In this document: positions 16,142-26,988 of the stretch, one piece after another
Layout: every line of letters starts with the position of its first letter
How positions within the stretch are numbered: position 1 is the stretch's first letter
Source of the DNA: Streptomyces sp. NBC_01775
GTDB taxonomy: Bacteria; Actinomycetota; Actinomycetes; Streptomycetales; Streptomycetaceae
Length of the DNA: 64,000 nt
Direction: 5' to 3'
Assembly: GCF_035917675.1 (NCBI RefSeq)
Contig: NZ_CP109104.1
Location: forward strand, 6,386,001-6,450,000
Translations under genes and position numbers: made by a program
Notes under the pieces: model-generated
The model's database searches: none
Told to the model about the DNA's origin: nothing
The model's input: the letters and a program-made list of their open reading frames with translations, nothing else

Positions 16142-17290
16142 ATGACCCAGCCGCTGCACATCGGACCGCACACCGTCCAGCCGCCCGTGGTGCTGGCACC
16201 GATGGCCGGGATCACCAATGCGCCGTTCCGGACGCTGTGCCGGGAGTTCTCCGGCGGCCAGGGGCTCTTCGTCAGCGAGATGATCACCACGCGCGCGCTG
16301 GTGGAGCGCAACGAGAAGACGATGCAGCTCGTGCACTTCGACGAGACGGAGAAGCCGCGCTCCATCCAGCTGTACGGCGTTGATCCGGTCACCGTCGGAA
16401 AGGCGGTCCGGATGATCGCCGACGAGGACATGGCCGACCACATCGACCTCAACTTCGGCTGCCCCGTCCCCAAGGTGACCCGCAAGGGCGGCGGCTCCGC
16501 GCTGCCCTACAAGCGCCCCCTGCTGCGCGGCATCCTGCACGAGGCCGTGAGCAACGCCGGCGGCCTGCCGGTGACCATGAAGATGCGCAAGGGCATCGAC
16601 GACGACCACCTCACCTACCTCGACGCCGGGCGCATCGCCGTCGAGGAGGGCGTCACCGCCATCGCGCTGCACGGCCGCACCGCGGCCCAGCACTACGGCG
16701 GCACCGCGGACTGGGAGGCCATCGCACGCCTGAAGGAGGCCGTGCCCGAGATCCCGGTGCTCGGCAACGGAGACATCTGGTCGGCCGACGACGCCGTCCG
16801 GATGATGCGCGAAACCGGCTGCGACGGTGTCGTGGTCGGCCGGGGCTGCCTCGGGCGGCCCTGGCTGTTCGGCGACCTGGTGGCCGCGCTCTCCGGCGAG
16901 GACCGGGGCGCGGACGCCTACGCGCGCCCCTTCTTGCGCGAGGTCGCCGACGTCATGGTGCGCCACGCCCGCCTGCTGGGGGAGTGGCTGGGCGACGAGT
17001 CTCGTGGCGTCATCGACTTCCGCAAGCACGTCGCCTGGTACACCAAGGGCTTCTCGGTCGGCTCCGAGATGCGCAAGAGGCTGGCCGTCGCCGCCTCTCT
17101 GGAGGAGCTGCGCACCCTGCTCGACGACCTCGACCTGGAGCAGCCCTGGCCCGGCGCCGCCGCCGACGGCCCACGGGGCCGCACCAGCTCGCGCAACCGC
17201 GTCGTCCTGCCCGAGGGCTGGCTGGACGACCCGTTCGAGTGCGGCGGCGGTGTGGACGCGGAAGCCGAGCTGGACACCTCCGGCGGCTGA
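16142..17290 (+). CDS. dusB: tRNA-dihydrouridine synthase DusB
   Basis: 382 residues. VVLAPMAGITNAPFRTLCRE opens the FMN TIM barrel, IDLNFGCPVPKV holds the catalytic Cys107, VTMKMRKGIDDDHLTY is the conserved substrate strand, and ALHGRTAAQHYGGTADW plus VVGRGCLGRPWLF bind FMN phosphate. The C-terminal helical domain (FRKHVAWYTKGFSVGSEMRK) grips tRNA. The enzyme reduces uridines in the tRNA D-loop with NADPH. A C-terminal extension of about 35 residues is poorly conserved. ATG 16142 is the clear start. Convergent with the next gene. Confidence 0.95.
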   Translation: MTQPLHIGPHTVQPPVVLAPMAGITNAPFRTLCREFSGGQGLFVSEMITTRALVERNEKTMQLVHFDETEKPRSIQLYGVDPVTVGKAVRMIADEDMADHIDLNFGCPVPKVTRKGGGSALPYKRPLLRGILHEAVSNAGGLPVTMKMRKGIDDDHLTYLDAGRIAVEEGVTAIALHGRTAAQHYGGTADWEAIARLKEAVPEIPVLGNGDIWSADDAVRMMRETGCDGVVVGRGCLGRPWLFGDLVAALSGEDRGADAYARPFLREVADVMVRHARLLGEWLGDESRGVIDFRKHVAWYTKGFSVGSEMRKRLAVAASLEELRTLLDDLDLEQPWPGAAADGPRGRTSSRNRVVLPEGWLDDPFECGGGVDAEAELDTSGG

Positions 17291-17401
17291 CCCCGGCCCG
17301 CGTCCCGGCTCCGGCCCTGTCCGGCTCCGGGCCCCGGCCCGCTCCGCCGCCGGTTACGCAAGGCACGGAACCCCGTCGCCGGTTGTGCCGGACACGAGGC
17401 T

Positions 17402-17426
17402 CCGCCACCGGCTGTGCCGGTGGCGG
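17402..17426. terminator. Bidirectional hairpin after dusB
   Basis: CCGCCACCGG (17402-17411) and CCGGTGGCGG (17417-17426) pair perfectly over 10 bp around loop CTGTG. It lies between two convergent genes and lacks a T tract, as is usual in this organism. Confidence 0.7.
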
Positions 17427-17438
17427 CGTTCCGACTCC

Positions 17439-18113
17439 CTACGTCAGCACTACGGAGTTCACGAAGACGCAGATGCCGCAGCCCGCGAGCCCGAGGCCGA
17501 GCATGCTGAGGCTGGTGACCGCGACCCAGCGGCGGGCCGAGCGCAGACCGGCCCCGGCGGCGCGGGCGCTGCCCGGCCACACTCCGGAGGCCAGCGTGAA
17601 CAGGGCCACCCCGAACATCGCGACGGCCACGAAGGCGAACCTGGCGCCGTCGACGTAGAGCGCCGGGGCGCCCCGGTCGAAGGAGTCCGGGCCGTGGGCG
17701 AGCGCGTCGGCCTTCTCGCCCTTGTCGTAGTCGGTGCCGGGCTCGAAGTCCGTCACCTCGTGGCGCTGCGTGCCGTCGTCGGAGAGGAACGTGCCGGAGC
17801 ACTCGGTGTCCGAGCCGCCCCGCTCCTTCGCGCACCGGTCGATGGTGATCTTCCCGGGGACGCCGTCGGCCGCGGAGTGGGGGCCTCGCTCATAGCCCGC
17901 GCCGAGCAGGACGAGCCCGAAGAGCACCAACAGCACTCCCAGCACCCCGGCGCCGACGCGGCTGCCGCAGCCCTTCGACGGCCCCACGCCGGACCCGGGC
18001 CCCATGCCGGGCCCCGTCCCCGCGCCGGACCCCGCGTCTTTCGCCACGCCGCGCGTGCCCCCGGGCTCCTTGCCCGGTATACCGCTGTGGGCGGCGCCCG
18101 CTTCCTGCCGCAT
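17439..18113 (-). CDS. Membrane protein of unknown function, three predicted helices
   Basis: 224 residues. A Gly-rich cytoplasmic N-terminus (GSGAGTGPGMGPGSG) leads to a helix VGAGVLGVLLVLFGLVLLGA near 54-73. An external loop follows with two cysteines (RCAKERG and TECSGTF), and then helices FAFVAVAMFGVALFTLASG and VAVTSLSMLGLGLAGCGIC. GGAGGGG lies eight bases before ATG 18113. No family recognised; the loop resembles the DUF3592-type Cys-bearing loop only loosely. Convergent with dusB. Confidence 0.75.
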   Translation of the reverse strand: MRQEAGAAHSGIPGKEPGGTRGVAKDAGSGAGTGPGMGPGSGVGPSKGCGSRVGAGVLGVLLVLFGLVLLGAGYERGPHSAADGVPGKITIDRCAKERGGSDTECSGTFLSDDGTQRHEVTDFEPGTDYDKGEKADALAHGPDSFDRGAPALYVDGARFAFVAVAMFGVALFTLASGVWPGSARAAGAGLRSARRWVAVTSLSMLGLGLAGCGICVFVNSVVLT

Positions 18114-18215
18114 CGCTGTTCCCCTCCGAGGGCACCGCTTCCGGCACCTGAGCCGCTCCCGCCCGACGATCTTGTGCGCCGGGCGGGTCACAGTAGCGGA
18201 CAGGTGTGCGGGACC

Positions 18216-18263
18216 GGTGAACGCCGGAGCGGGTGAGCGCCGGAATCGGTGAACGCCGGCAAC
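18216..18263. repeat. 16-bp tandem repeat, three copies
   Basis: GGTGAACGCCGGAGCG, GGTGAGCGCCGGAATC and GGTGAACGCCGGCAAC follow one another with a 16-bp period, between the leftward membrane gene and the leftward epimerase gene. A fourth partial GGTGA occurs at 18265. No function is evident. Confidence 0.8.
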
Positions 18264-18273
18264 CGGTGACCCC

Positions 18274-19290
18274 TCAGTGCGCCGCCGGAAGGCGGGCCAG
18301 CAGCTCCGCCTCGCGCTCGGCGGCCATCCCCAGGGGCGGCCGGTCGGGGCGCTGCGGGGCCTGACCGCCCAGCGCGCACAGCCACTCCCAGGTGTCCGCG
18401 ACGGTCTCCGCGACGGGACGGCAGCGCAGGCCCTCCGCGAGCGCCCTGGAGACATCGCCGCAGTGCAAGGTGTCGTGCAGCTCGCCCGGCGGCGTCCACA
18501 CAGGCAGCTCCATCCACGGCTCGACGCCCGCGTCCACCAGGGCTTTCGGGTCCGTCCAGCGGGGCTCGGCGACCCCGCCGGTAACGCGTACGACGGCCTC
18601 CAGCAGCTCGCTCATCGTGGTGTGCCCGCGCGGGGAGACGACGTTGTAGGGCCCGCCGAGTCCCCGTCCGAGCGCGTCGAGCGTCCACAGCGCGAGGTCG
18701 CGGGCATCGATGTACTGGAGCGGCAGGTCCGCCGGCCCGGGTGCGAGCATCGGCCCGCCCCGCGCCGCGCGGCCCAGCCACCATGGCAGCCGTCCCACGT
18801 TCTCGCCGGGGCCGATCACCAGCCCGGGGCGCGGGAGCAGCGTCCGGTCGCCGAACGCGGCAAGGGCCGCGAGTTCGCCGCCGCGCTTGGCCCGCTCGTA
18901 GCCGCCGCTGTCCGTGTCGTCGGCACGGCCCTCCACCAGCGGCCCGTTCTCATCGAGACCGGGCGCCGCCGGGTAGCGGTGCACGGACCGGCTGGAGACG
19001 TACGCGAACCGCTCGGCGCGGCCCGCCAGCAGTCGTGCCGCCAGGCCGACCTCGGCGGGCGCCCCGGTCCAGGTGTCCACCACCGCGTCCCACGTCAGCC
19101 CGGCGCCCGCGCCCTCGGTGAACGCGGCGAGCCCGTCGGGCTCCGTGCGGTCGCCGTGCAGCGCTGTCACGCCGGAGGGCGCGGGGTGCCTGCCCCGGTG
19201 AAAGACCGTCACCTCATCGCCGCGCCGCAGCGCCTCCTCGAGGAAGGCCCGCCCCACGAACTCCGTTCCACCCAGTACCAATAGCCTCAT
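18274..19290 (-). CDS. NAD-dependent epimerase/dehydratase (extended SDR)
   Basis: 338 residues. MRLLVLGGTEFVGRAFLEEA carries the GGTEFVG nucleotide-binding loop, followed by FAYVSSRSVH, and the active-site region reads GYERAKRGGE (YxxxK becomes YERAK). RPGLVIGPGE and QYIDARDLA are extended-SDR landmarks. It resembles the isoflavone-reductase/CSP41-like branch that acts on nucleotide sugars or small ketones. The start ATG 19290 lies just downstream of the gamma-glutamylcyclotransferase-like gene on the same strand, so the two may be co-transcribed. Confidence 0.85.
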   Translation of the reverse strand: MRLLVLGGTEFVGRAFLEEALRRGDEVTVFHRGRHPAPSGVTALHGDRTEPDGLAAFTEGAGAGLTWDAVVDTWTGAPAEVGLAARLLAGRAERFAYVSSRSVHRYPAAPGLDENGPLVEGRADDTDSGGYERAKRGGELAALAAFGDRTLLPRPGLVIGPGENVGRLPWWLGRAARGGPMLAPGPADLPLQYIDARDLALWTLDALGRGLGGPYNVVSPRGHTTMSELLEAVVRVTGGVAEPRWTDPKALVDAGVEPWMELPVWTPPGELHDTLHCGDVSRALAEGLRCRPVAETVADTWEWLCALGGQAPQRPDRPPLGMAAEREAELLARLPAAH

Positions 19291-19323
19291 GCGGCGACTC
19301 TGCCTCGCCGGCTCCCGGCGCCG

Positions 19324-19884
19324 CTATCGGTCTGTCCCTACCTCCAGGCGCCGGGCGTAGGTGTCGAGCTGGCGCCCCGCGAAGGTGTCGGCCTCCCAGG
19401 TGTCCGCGCGCACCTCGCCAGGGCTGATCCACAGATACGCCCACGCTTCGCCCGGACCCCCGGCCGTCCCGCCGACCGCCGTGCCACCGGATGCTTCCGC
19501 GTCACCGGATGCTTCCGCCTTACCGGATGCTTCCGTATTACCGACCGCCGCCCCACCGGCCGCCAGCGGGAGCCTGCGCAGTTCGTACTCGTCGTCCTCG
19601 AAGTCGTCCAGCACGCGCCACTCCCGGGCGTTCAGCCCGCTCAGCAGCAGGCCGGATGCCGTGTGGCCCTCGGCGCGTACGAGGCCGGGGTAGGGCCTGT
19701 TCCTGAGCGCCGCCGTGCGCCAGCCGTCCACGGTGGCGGGCGCGGCGGCCGGGACCCGGCCCAGCAGCGCGGCCAGTATCCGGCGGAAGCGGAGGGTGCC
19801 GTAGACGAAGAGGACGTCGGTGGCGGGGCGTACGGCAGCCAGGCGGGGCGGGTGTTCAGCGGCCGGGCGGGACGGATCGGTCAC
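19324..19884 (-). CDS. Gamma-glutamylcyclotransferase-like (AIG2/BtrG fold) protein with repeat insertion
   Basis: 186 residues. LFVYGTLRFRRIL (about 25-37) is the YGTLR hallmark that binds the gamma-glutamyl group, and LNAREWRVLDDFEDDEYELRR contains the conserved catalytic acidic residue region (LDxFEDxEY). Between this and the C-terminal strand AWAYLWIS is an insertion of EASG repeats encoded by an 18-bp tandem repeat. The GTG start at 19884 has a weak ribosome site. Members turn gamma-glutamyl amines into pyroglutamate; the substrate is unknown. Confidence 0.82.
   Translation of the reverse strand: MTDPSRPAAEHPPRLAAVRPATDVLFVYGTLRFRRILAALLGRVPAAAPATVDGWRTAALRNRPYPGLVRAEGHTASGLLLSGLNAREWRVLDDFEDDEYELRRLPLAAGGAAVGNTEASGKAEASGDAEASGGTAVGGTAGGPGEAWAYLWISPGEVRADTWEADTFAGRQLDTYARRLEVGTDR
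19485..19538. repeat. 18-bp in-frame tandem repeat in the cyclotransferase-like gene
   Basis: The core CACCGGATGCTTCCG (or TACCGGATGCTTCCG) recurs at 19485, 19503 and 19521, an 18-bp period that keeps the frame and encodes repeated EASG-type hexapeptides. It lies in a loop, so copy number can vary without breaking the fold. Confidence 0.85.
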
Positions 19885-20073
19885 GCCGCGAATCTACTGC
19901 GGCTCCCCGGGGTGCCGCGCCCTCTCAGGGTGCCGCGCCCTCTCTGCGCGTACGGCCGCCCTGCCGCCTGTCCGCCCGGGGCGCCCGGCCCGCCTGTCCG
20001 CCCCGCCGCTGTCCGGATCCTGAGACAGTCGCCCGTTTGGCCGCGTGATTCGCGCCACCTTGATAGGGGGGTC

Positions 20074-20099
20074 GCTCAAATGAGCGCTCAATTGTGAGC
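20074..20099. promoter_or_regulatory. Two adjacent GCTCA palindromes upstream of ppdK
   Basis: GCTCAAATGAGC (20074-20085) is directly followed by GCTCAATTGTGAGC (20086-20099). Both are dyads of GCTCA/TGAGC and AT-rich at the centre. They lie about 290 bp before the ppdK start, in a 498-bp gap (19885-20382) otherwise without a gene. A possible -10, TACGCT, is at 20337-20342. Confidence 0.55.
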
Positions 20100-20382
20100 T
20101 GTAGATCCCCAAGGAGCGGCCCCGCGTTTTACCGACCCTTGGTTCGGTCTCCGTAGTCAACTCTCGCTCTGAGTGCGGAAAGTGTGGAATGTCCGTGCTC
20201 AGTGTCAGCGTGGGTTCAGCTTCTGAATGGTGCCCTCAATCAGCCTAGAGGGGCCCACACTTTCGATCTCTCGGCACATGGGTGGTTACAGCCGTGTGAC
20301 ATGCCGCTGGACGTACTCCAAAGCCTTTGATCTGGGTACGCTCCCCGCCGTCAGGGCAACCGACCAGGAGGAGCCGAGTCCG

Positions 20383-23106
<2,724 letters not shown>

Positions 23107-23213
23107 CCTGACCGGCACCGCACCCGGCTGAGCGCCTTCAGCCGAGCGGCGCGCACTTCCGGGCCCCTGTCCGCCCCCCGACCCTCACCGGCGGACGGAG
23201 CCCGGGACCCAGA

Positions 23214-23245
23214 GGAGGCGGCACCCGTGCGGGGGTGCCGCCTCC
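23214..23245 (+). terminator. Intrinsic terminator of ppdK
   Basis: GGAGGCGGCACCC (23214-23226) and GGGTGCCGCCTCC (23233-23245) form a perfect 13-bp stem with a six-base loop, followed by TTTGT. This is the clearest rho-independent terminator in the window. Confidence 0.9.
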
Positions 23246-23290
23246 TTTGTCATGCGCCCGGCTCCTCAAGGCCGTGCGCGGGGCCCGTAC

Positions 23291-23629
23291 TCAGCGTGTC
23301 TCGTCCAGGCCCAGCTGCTCCACCAGGCGGCGCTTGGGCTGGGCGCCGACCACCGAGCGCTGGGGCTCACCGTCGCGGAAGAGCATCAGGGTCGGCATCG
23401 ACAGCACCCCGTAGGCGGCCTGGACGCGGGGATTGCGGTCCACGTCGAGGCTGACGACCTTCAGCTCGCCCTCCCGCTCGGCGGCGATCTGGGCCAGTAC
23501 GGGGGCGACCATCCGGCAGGGCGGGCACCAGTCGGCGGTGAAGTCGACCAGCACCGGCACCGGGGACCCGAGCACCTCCTCGTCGAACGTGTCGTCGGTG
23601 ACCTGCTCCAGGGCGTGTGCAACGGTCAT
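23291..23629 (-). CDS. Thioredoxin with CPPC active site
   Basis: 112 residues with a plain thioredoxin fold: VPVLVDFTADWCPPCRMVAPVL holds Cys35 and Cys38, LKVVSLDVDRNP follows, and the cis-proline is in VLSMPTLMLF. The active site is CPPC rather than CGPC, which in other thioredoxins shifts the redox potential. Its start codon overlaps the stop of a MerR-type regulator as ATGA, so it is made with that regulator and is its probable effector. Confidence 0.93.
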   Translation of the reverse strand: MTVAHALEQVTDDTFDEEVLGSPVPVLVDFTADWCPPCRMVAPVLAQIAAEREGELKVVSLDVDRNPRVQAAYGVLSMPTLMLFRDGEPQRSVVGAQPKRRLVEQLGLDETR

Positions 23630-24066
23630 GCCGTCTCTCCTTCGTCCACGCGGGGCCGGGCGCGGCCGGTCAGCTCGCAGCGCGGCTCGGGGCCGTGCGG
23701 CGACCGGGCCGCCGCGTCCACCTCGGCGCGCGCCAGCCGCTCGCCGACCTCCCGCCGTACGCTCCGCAGTTGCGCGATGCACGCGTCCAGCTCCGCCAGC
23801 TTCCTGCGGTAGACCTCCAGGGAGTCGGGGCAGGAGTCGCCCTCCGGATGCCCGGCACGCAGGCACTCCACGAAGGGGCGGGTCTCCTCCAGCTCGAACC
23901 CCGAATCCCGCAGCATCCGGATCTGCCGCAGCAGCCGCAGGTCCTCCTCGCCGAACGTCCGGTGTCCTTGTGCGTCACGCCGGACCGTCAGCAGGCCCCG
24001 CGATTCGTAGTAGCGCAGCGTCCTGGTGGTGGTGCCCGCCCGCTCGGCCAGCTCCCCTATGCGCAT
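23626..24066 (-). CDS. MerR-family regulator
   Basis: 146 residues. The MerR winged helix is MRIGELAERAGTTTRTLRYYESRG (1-24), and a coiled-coil dimer helix follows from about 80. Cysteines lie in ECLRAGHPEGDSCPDSLEV and in LDACIAQL; their placement at the start of the dimer helix suits metal or thiol sensing. Translationally coupled to a thioredoxin gene, it is likely a redox or electrophile-responsive switch, though it lacks the SoxR CxxCxC cluster. A dyad upstream is the likely operator. Confidence 0.9.
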   Translation of the reverse strand: MRIGELAERAGTTTRTLRYYESRGLLTVRRDAQGHRTFGEEDLRLLRQIRMLRDSGFELEETRPFVECLRAGHPEGDSCPDSLEVYRRKLAELDACIAQLRSVRREVGERLARAEVDAAARSPHGPEPRCELTGRARPRVDEGETA

Positions 24067-24106
24067 CGGCCCCGCTCCTCTCGTACGGTCCTCGACACGC
24101 TAGGCG

Positions 24107-24122
24107 TTGACCCTGACGTCAA
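24107..24122. promoter_or_regulatory. MerR-type operator/promoter dyad
   Basis: TTGACCCTGACGTCAA (24107-24122) is a TTGAC/GTCAA dyad with a six-base centre, 40 bases before the leftward MerR start. The leftward strand offers TTGACG as a -35 overlapping the dyad. MerR proteins bind such dyads inside their own promoter. Confidence 0.6.
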
Positions 24123-24172
24123 GGCAAAGGTCCCGGGACGGGGACTGCGGGGCCCGCCGGTGCGGAGCGCCC

Positions 24173-24925
24173 TCACAGCCGGTGGTAGCGGCGCTCCGGG
24201 CGGCCTGTGGTGCCGTAGCGGAGGGTTACCGTCGCCGTTCCGGTGGCGACGAAGTGTTCCAGGTAGCGGCGGGCGCTCACCCGGGAGAGGCCGCTGCGCT
24301 CCGCGCACTCGGAGGCCGAGAGGCCCGCCTCCGCGGGGCCGGCTTCCAGCGTGCGGCGCACCAGCGCGCAGGTCTGCTCCGTGAGGCCCTTGGGAAGGGA
24401 CTGCGGGCGGGTGGCGAGCCCCGACTCCCGGGGTTCGGTGCCCGCCGCACCATGCCCTTGGGCCTCGCCGCCCTCCGGCGCGTGCGCGCCCGGGGAGAAG
24501 ACCCGGTCCAGCTCGTCCTGGCCCGGCGCGCTCAGCCGCTCGAACTCGCTGCGCTCGTGTGCGAACCGCTCCAGCCGCTCGCTCAGCAGCCGGCCCTCGA
24601 ACGGCTTGACGACGTACTGCACCGCGCCGCCGTGCCGTGCCGCGCGCACGCTCGCCGCGTCCCGCGCCGCCGTGATCACCAGCACGTCGGGGCCGCCGCC
24701 CGGCGCCCCGTCACCCCGCAGCTGCCGGAGCACCTCCAGGCCGCTGACATCGGGCAGGTACAGGTCGAGCAGCACCAGGTCCGGCGCCAGCTCCCGCACC
24801 AGCGACAGCGCCTCGGAGCCGCTGTGCGCGACCCCCGCGACCTCGAAACCGGGCACCCGGGAGACCAGCGTGCTGTGCAGCTTGGCCACCATGAAGTCGT
24901 CGTCGACGACCAGTACGCGGATCAC
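24173..24925 (-). CDS. CitB/DpiA-type response regulator (orphan)
   Basis: 250 residues. The receiver domain has VLVVDDDFMVAKLHSTL (acidic pocket), phosphoacceptor Asp54 in LVLLDLYLPDVSG, and Lys107 in QYVVKPFEG. The C-terminal HTH, near 195-245, includes LSASECAERSGLSRVSARRYLEHF. In other genomes this type pairs with CitA/DcuS-type kinases for dicarboxylates. Here no kinase is adjacent: its GTG start overlaps (GTGA) the stop of a short-chain dehydrogenase. Either the kinase is elsewhere or it was displaced. Confidence 0.9.
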   Translation of the reverse strand: MIRVLVVDDDFMVAKLHSTLVSRVPGFEVAGVAHSGSEALSLVRELAPDLVLLDLYLPDVSGLEVLRQLRGDGAPGGGPDVLVITAARDAASVRAARHGGAVQYVVKPFEGRLLSERLERFAHERSEFERLSAPGQDELDRVFSPGAHAPEGGEAQGHGAAGTEPRESGLATRPQSLPKGLTEQTCALVRRTLEAGPAEAGLSASECAERSGLSRVSARRYLEHFVATGTATVTLRYGTTGRPERRYHRL

Positions 24926-25842
24926 GCGGGCGCTCCGTAGCTGACGCCGGTCAGCTGTTCGGAGGCCGCCCACAGCCGCTCGGCCGCCGCGTCGCTGCGT
25001 GTCCACGGCGCCCGCCACGAGGGGGCGGGGGCGCCGCGCCAGGCCAGGATCCGGGGGCCCGTGAAGGAGTCCGGGGCGACCCCGGGCTCCGTCGCGGCGT
25101 AGAGCGTCGGCAAGGCGCCCGCCTCGGCGGGCTGCGCCACCATCCGGTTGCCCACGTGCACCACGCGCTCGGCGGCCTTTCTGCCCTCCATCCGGACACC
25201 CGCCGTCTGGAGGTTGGTGGACGCGTATCCGGGGTGCGCCGCCGCCGCGACCAGCGGGGTCCCGGCCATCCGGTGCGCCAGTTCGTGGGTGAAGAGCAGG
25301 TTGGCCGTCTTGGAGCGGGCGTAGGCGATCCAGCGCCGGTAGGTGTGCTCGCCGTTCAGGTCGCCGATGTCGATGTTGGCCAGGAAGTGGAGGGAGCTGG
25401 CGACGGTCACCACGCGCGGGGCCGGGGCCGCGAGCAGCCGCTCCAGCAGCAGTCCCGTCAGCGCGAAGTGCCCCAGGTGGTTGACGCCGAACTGTGTCTC
25501 GAAGCCGTCCGCCGTCCTGCGGTAGGGCAGCGCCATCACGCCCGCGTTGTTGACCAGCAGATCCAGCCGCTCGTCCGGCAGCTCCTTGGCGAAGGCGCTC
25601 ACCGAGGCGAGGTCGCCCAGGTCGAGCCGGCGCAGCTCGGTACGTTCCCCGGCCTCCGGCAGCTCGTTCACCAGCCGCTCCCGCGCCTGCCTGCCGCGCT
25701 CCTCGCTGCGGCACGCCAGCACGACCCGCGCCCCACGCCGGGCCAGCTCCCTGGCCGTCACAAAGCCGATCCCGCTGTTGGCGCCGGTCACGACCGCTGT
25801 GCGTCCGCTTTGGTCAGGGATGTTCCGCGCTGTCCAGGCCAT
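24922..25842 (-). CDS. Short-chain dehydrogenase (retinol-dehydrogenase-like)
   Basis: 306 residues, classical SDR: VVTGANSGIGFVTARELARR (about 17-36) binds NAD(P), NNAG at 98-101, catalytic Ser near 149, and Tyr174/Lys178 in YARSKTANLLF. Closest in style to WW-domain oxidoreductase/retinol dehydrogenase-like SDRs common in actinomycetes. The substrate is unknown. Its stop overlaps the start of the response regulator, so translation of the regulator depends on it. Confidence 0.92.
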   Translation of the reverse strand: MAWTARNIPDQSGRTAVVTGANSGIGFVTARELARRGARVVLACRSEERGRQARERLVNELPEAGERTELRRLDLGDLASVSAFAKELPDERLDLLVNNAGVMALPYRRTADGFETQFGVNHLGHFALTGLLLERLLAAPAPRVVTVASSLHFLANIDIGDLNGEHTYRRWIAYARSKTANLLFTHELAHRMAGTPLVAAAAHPGYASTNLQTAGVRMEGRKAAERVVHVGNRMVAQPAEAGALPTLYAATEPGVAPDSFTGPRILAWRGAPAPSWRAPWTRSDAAAERLWAASEQLTGVSYGAPA

Positions 25843-25930
25843 CGCTCCGCCCTGCTCCTCGCCTCGGTGTCGCTGTGCGGCCTTCTTGTTTTCTGGAGGC
25901 TAACCGTCCGCCCGGTGACGGTCGAGGTCG

Positions 25931-25992
25931 GCAGCACGGGCGGCGGGCGGAACCAGGGCAGCACGGGCGGCGGGCGGACCAGGGCAGCACGG
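25931..25992. repeat. Direct repeat upstream of aroQ
   Basis: A 20-bp block beginning GCAGCACGGGCGGCGG occurs at 25931-25950 and 25958-25977, and a third partial copy (GCAGCACGG) is at 25984-25992. The period is about 26-27 bp. It lies just before the aroQ start. Confidence 0.8.
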
Positions 25993-26008
25993 CCTCTAGG
26001 CTGCCCCC

Positions 26009-26491
26009 ATGAACGCGACCTCCGAAGCCACCGCGCCCCGCGTGCTGCTCCTGCACGGGCCCAACCTCAACCTGCTGGGCGAGCGCGACGCGGCCACCTA
26101 CGGCAGCACCACCCTCCGGGACGTCGAGGAGCGCACCACGGCGCTCGGCAGGGAGCTGGGCGCCGAGGTGCGCTGCGCGCAGAGCAACAGCGAGGGCGCG
26201 CTCATCGACCTGATCCACGGCACCCGGGCCGGTGACAGCGGCATCGTCTTCAACCCCGGCGCCTACGCCCACTACAGCTACGCGCTGCGTGACGCGATCG
26301 AGGCCGTGGCGGGGCTGGGCATCCCCTGCGTCGAGGTGCACATCTCCAATGTGCACGCCCGCGAGCCCTTCCGGCACACCTCGGTCACCGCGCCCGTGTG
26401 CCAGGGCATGGTCTCCGGGCACGGCGTCTTCGGCTACGAGCTGGCGCTCCGCTCCGTACTGCACCGCGTCGCGGAGTGGTCGCGCCGCTGA
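26009..26491 (+). CDS. aroQ: Type II 3-dehydroquinate dehydratase
   Basis: 160 residues, dodecameric shikimate-pathway enzyme class. LLLHGPNLNLLGERD holds the lid Arg26, Tyr31 in TYGSTTL is the catalytic base, and FNPGAYAHYSYALRDAI and VEVHISNVHAREPFRHTS line the active site. It dehydrates 3-dehydroquinate to 3-dehydroshikimate. It is not next to other aro genes, so it may be a second copy for secondary metabolism or quinate use. Confidence 0.96.
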   Translation: MNATSEATAPRVLLLHGPNLNLLGERDAATYGSTTLRDVEERTTALGRELGAEVRCAQSNSEGALIDLIHGTRAGDSGIVFNPGAYAHYSYALRDAIEAVAGLGIPCVEVHISNVHAREPFRHTSVTAPVCQGMVSGHGVFGYELALRSVLHRVAEWSRR

Positions 26492-26559
26492 CCCGGGTGC
26501 CGGTGACCCGCTTGCCGCTGACCCGCGTGCGCGGCTCCCTGGCCGCGTCGTCCCGGCAG

Positions 26560-26587
26560 GCGCAGGCGCAGGTGCGGGCGCCTGCGC
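26560..26587. terminator. Hairpin between aroQ and the convergent cupin gene
   Basis: GCGCAGGCGC (26560-26569) and GCGCCTGCGC (26578-26587) pair perfectly with an eight-base loop. The hairpin abuts the stop of the leftward cupin gene and can serve both genes. Confidence 0.65.
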
Positions 26588-26917
26588 TCACTCCGTCCCG
26601 ATCCCCGTCACGGCTGTCAGCAGGAACACCGAGTCCTCCAGCGCGAGCACGCCGTGTCGCAGCTGCGGCACACGCTGGATCTGCCCGGAGCCGATGTCCT
26701 GGTCCGCTGTGCCCTCGGTGAGCCGCACCCGCCCCTGGAGGACGTAGATGCTGGCCGCGGGGGGAGTGTTGTGCTCTTCCAGGGACGAGCCGGAGCTCAG
26801 CGCGATCACCGACTGCCGCAGCGGCCCGTCGTGCAGGAAGAGGTACGCGCTGATGCCGTGCGGGTCCTTCTTCGCCAGCGCCAGGTGCTCGGCCGCCAGT
26901 GCGCTCACATCATCCAT
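26588..26917 (-). CDS. Small cupin-domain protein
   Basis: 109 residues, single cupin barrel. SSGSSLEEHNTPPAASIYVLQGRVRL is cupin motif 1 in a degenerate form (one His in EEHN) and GSGQIQRVPQLRHGVLALEDS is motif 2 with RHG. Only two of the usual metal-binding histidines are apparent, so it may bind a ligand rather than do chemistry. Single-gene unit; ATG 26917. Confidence 0.82.
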   Translation of the reverse strand: MDDVSALAAEHLALAKKDPHGISAYLFLHDGPLRQSVIALSSGSSLEEHNTPPAASIYVLQGRVRLTEGTADQDIGSGQIQRVPQLRHGVLALEDSVFLLTAVTGIGTE

Positions 26918-26988
26918 GCCCCCATCGTCTCCCGCACGGCACACGACGCAAGTGGGCGACCGTACGGGGCGGCCGTACGAGAGGGCCG

